From positions 1 to 5,345 of the forward strand of contig JAJXVI010000219.1 in NCBI GenBank assembly GCA_021782195.1: DNA of 5,345 bases, read 5' to 3'. This document shows positions 3,899 through 5,345 of the stretch, one piece after another. Within the stretch, counting starts at the first letter, position 1; the number at the start of each line of letters is the position of its first letter. Under the pieces are notes generated by a model. It made no database searches. It was not told the origin of the DNA and saw only the letters and a program-made list of their open reading frames with translations. The DNA is from a bacterium (GTDB taxonomy: Bacteria > Vulcanimicrobiota > Xenobia > RGZZ01). A program made the translations under genes and the position numbers.

Positions 3899-5345
3899 AC
3901 TCCATCACAGTATACAGCAAACGCTGCTCTCTATCCAGTCTGACAGGGTCAATGTAGAATTGCGCATACGCCTCCGCTGCTACCTCGTGCTTGGTGTCAG
4001 AACTGAAGACCCAATCGCCGACTCGATACCCATAGCGCCTTGCGAGCTTTCTGAGGATCAGATTGGGCGCGACACGTGTACCGGGCTTTCCGGTACGCAA
4101 TTTGCGTACCGTCTGGTCCCAGTGATGTCCCACCTCGTGTAGCATCGAGTGCTGGGCCCTCTCAGTCGCAATCCCGAAATCTCCGCGGTACAGATAGATG
4201 GTGTGCGTGTGGTGGTCGTAGAGTGCCGGTAAGATTTTCCCGTTCTTCAGCACTATGAGGTTGTTGGTGAGGTTGATTCCATTGAGGCCTTCAAGATGCT
4301 TCGGGGGTACCTGCAGGAGCGTCTTGCGCACGATGTCTGGATCGACCGGGCCATGTCCATCAATGCGCACCTTCACTCCGTTAACGTCTATCGTTGAGGT
4401 CCCATCAAACTCTGGCATGGGAATGCCTTCGCCTTCCCTCGGGACAATAGCGAATTTGTTCCCGTGAAAGTCCACGTTCCTGACATCCATCGACCGGCCA
4501 GTCGGCGACGACATTCCCGACACGACGTCAGGCTCATCCGGCTCTTCCTCCTCACGATCGGCGTCGTCCTGGCCGCGGGGAGGGGAGCCACGGTCTGTCT
4601 CGCTGGCTTCGGAGGCGGCCGGTCTCTCCGGCTGAGCGCCCCCCTGAAGCGCCTCGAATGCTGCTGCCACCTCTCCGCCGGGGAACGACGTTCCAGGTGA
4701 CGTCGTTTCCGCTCCAGGAACGCGTCCAAGTTTTCCGTATGAGCCCTTCGCGGCCACAATCGTGCAGCGGCACCGTGGGTGCAGAGGGATCTGCCCGTCC
4801 ACGTCCGCCAGCGCGAAAGTCTGCTCATTGCGCGCCGCGCATCGAGGGCACGTCCGGTTGCCGATCACGGCCAGCCACTCGACGTGGCTGATGCCGAGTT
4901 CCTGATACGTGGCCAGCTTGCCACTGCTGTATGCCCAGGCCAGCTCGGTGCGAGCGACCATGTCCGCGCGGCCCCGCGGCCGGCTGCAGTCTACGACCTG
5001 TTCAATGCGGGCAATCCAGCTCGGAAACTCCTCACTGTCTCGGTAAGCCACGAAGAGCGTCTTCCGCAGCAACCGCAACGTGGTGTCATCCATGCGGACC
5101 ATGCGCGACCCGGCCTGCTCGTGGAAGTACTGGGCAACGCGCTTGTTCCAGAGTCCGGGACTGTGTGCCGGGGATACGGCATCAGTGAATGGATAGCCCA
5201 CGTCACGCCGTGCCCACCGGCGCCCGATGTTCGCTGCGTGCGCGTAGTAGCGCAGGAAACCGAGAGCGCGGCTCTCCCTGGTCTCTGCCAGTGCCTGGCG
5301 CACTGTATCGATCAGTTGTCGTACAACCTCGCGCTGCAACTCCGA
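3876..5345 (-). CDS. Phage Mu gpF-like head morphogenesis protein fused to a zinc-metallopeptidase domain (5' end outside window)
   Basis: The frame is open to the right edge; TTG at 5339 is the first possible start seen, but the true start is probably outside. Residues are numbered from that TTG (487 aa). Residues 1-195 are the minor head protein: ARTELAWAYSSGKLATYQELG (129-149), EWLAVIGNRTCPRC with C164/C167, and HPRCRC with H187, C190, C192, the Cys/His signature of the Mu gpF/SPP1 gp7 family, a virion component acting in head assembly or DNA delivery. Residues 205-285 are a Ser/Pro/Asp/Glu-rich disordered linker. Residues 286-487 form a second domain with LHEVGHHWD: H401, E402, H405 make an HExxH zinc site, and HEVAAEAYAQF (451-461) supplies E452 or E456 as third ligand. 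The arrangement resembles the anthrax-lethal-factor-like metallopeptidases found as toxin domains in polymorphic toxins. All expected zinc residues are present, so activity is plausible. It overlaps the 110-aa gene. Confidence 0.88.
   Translation of the reverse strand, partial: SELQREVVRQLIDTVRQALAETRESRALGFLRYYAHAANIGRRWARRDVGYPFTDAVSPAHSPGLWNKRVAQYFHEQAGSRMVRMDDTTLRLLRKTLFVAYRDSEEFPSWIARIEQVVDCSRPRGRADMVARTELAWAYSSGKLATYQELGISHVEWLAVIGNRTCPRCAARNEQTFALADVDGQIPLHPRCRCTIVAAKGSYGKLGRVPGAETTSPGTSFPGGEVAAAFEALQGGAQPERPAASEASETDRGSPPRGQDDADREEEEPDEPDVVSGMSSPTGRSMDVRNVDFHGNKFAIVPREGEGIPMPEFDGTSTIDVNGVKVRIDGHGPVDPDIVRKTLLQVPPKHLEGLNGINLTNNLIVLKNGKILPALYDHHTHTIYLYRGDFGIATERAQHSMLHEVGHHWDQTVRKLRTGKPGTRVAPNLILRKLARRYGYRVGDWVFSSDTKHEVAAEAYAQFYIDPVRLDREQRLLYTVMEYVDIHDR

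Noticed and set aside
4388..4828. 146-codon minus-strand frame inside the head/metallopeptidase gene
   Set aside because: It is the other-frame shadow of the disordered linker region; Arg-rich and without a ribosome binding site.

Overview
The window is high-GC bacterial DNA. It probably comes from an aerobic Gram-negative chromosome, because the left edge carries an electron-transfer-flavoprotein:quinone oxidoreductase, an enzyme that feeds electrons from fatty-acid and amino-acid oxidation into the quinone pool. The lineage cannot be fixed from the sequence; a member of the Pseudomonadota or a nearby phylum is a guess.

Layout. 1-798 (+) is the C-terminal half of ETF-QO. It converges on a minus-strand flavoprotein gene (866-2140), and a GC-rich hairpin lies between the two. 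The flavoprotein has two Rossmann nucleotide-binding motifs and no family I can name. Immediately upstream of it, in the same direction, is an easily missed 55-codon gene (2184-2351) with its own ribosome binding site; the pair looks like a two-gene operon. Then come 336 bases without a convincing gene (2352-2687), holding a 30-bp tandem duplication and a possible operator. A small secreted protein of the DUF3828 type follows (2688-3188, -).

The right part is phage-derived, all on the minus strand and read right to left. A Mu gpF-like head-morphogenesis protein (3876 to the right edge, start outside the window) carries an acidic disordered linker and a C-terminal HExxH metallopeptidase domain. 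A 110-aa gene overlaps its end by 23 nt, a hairpin terminator follows, and then a histidine-phosphatase gene that stops after 85 codons, before two of its catalytic residues. The usual next phage genes (scaffold or protease, major capsid) are absent, and DUF3828 and the flavoprotein operon follow instead. I read this as a decayed or truncated prophage edge next to accessory genes and a housekeeping gene.

The most interesting items are the virion-protein/zinc-metallopeptidase fusion with an overlapping downstream gene (a candidate effector and partner, possibly immunity), and the small-ORF plus flavoenzyme pair. Both are inferred from sequence reading only; no search was run.
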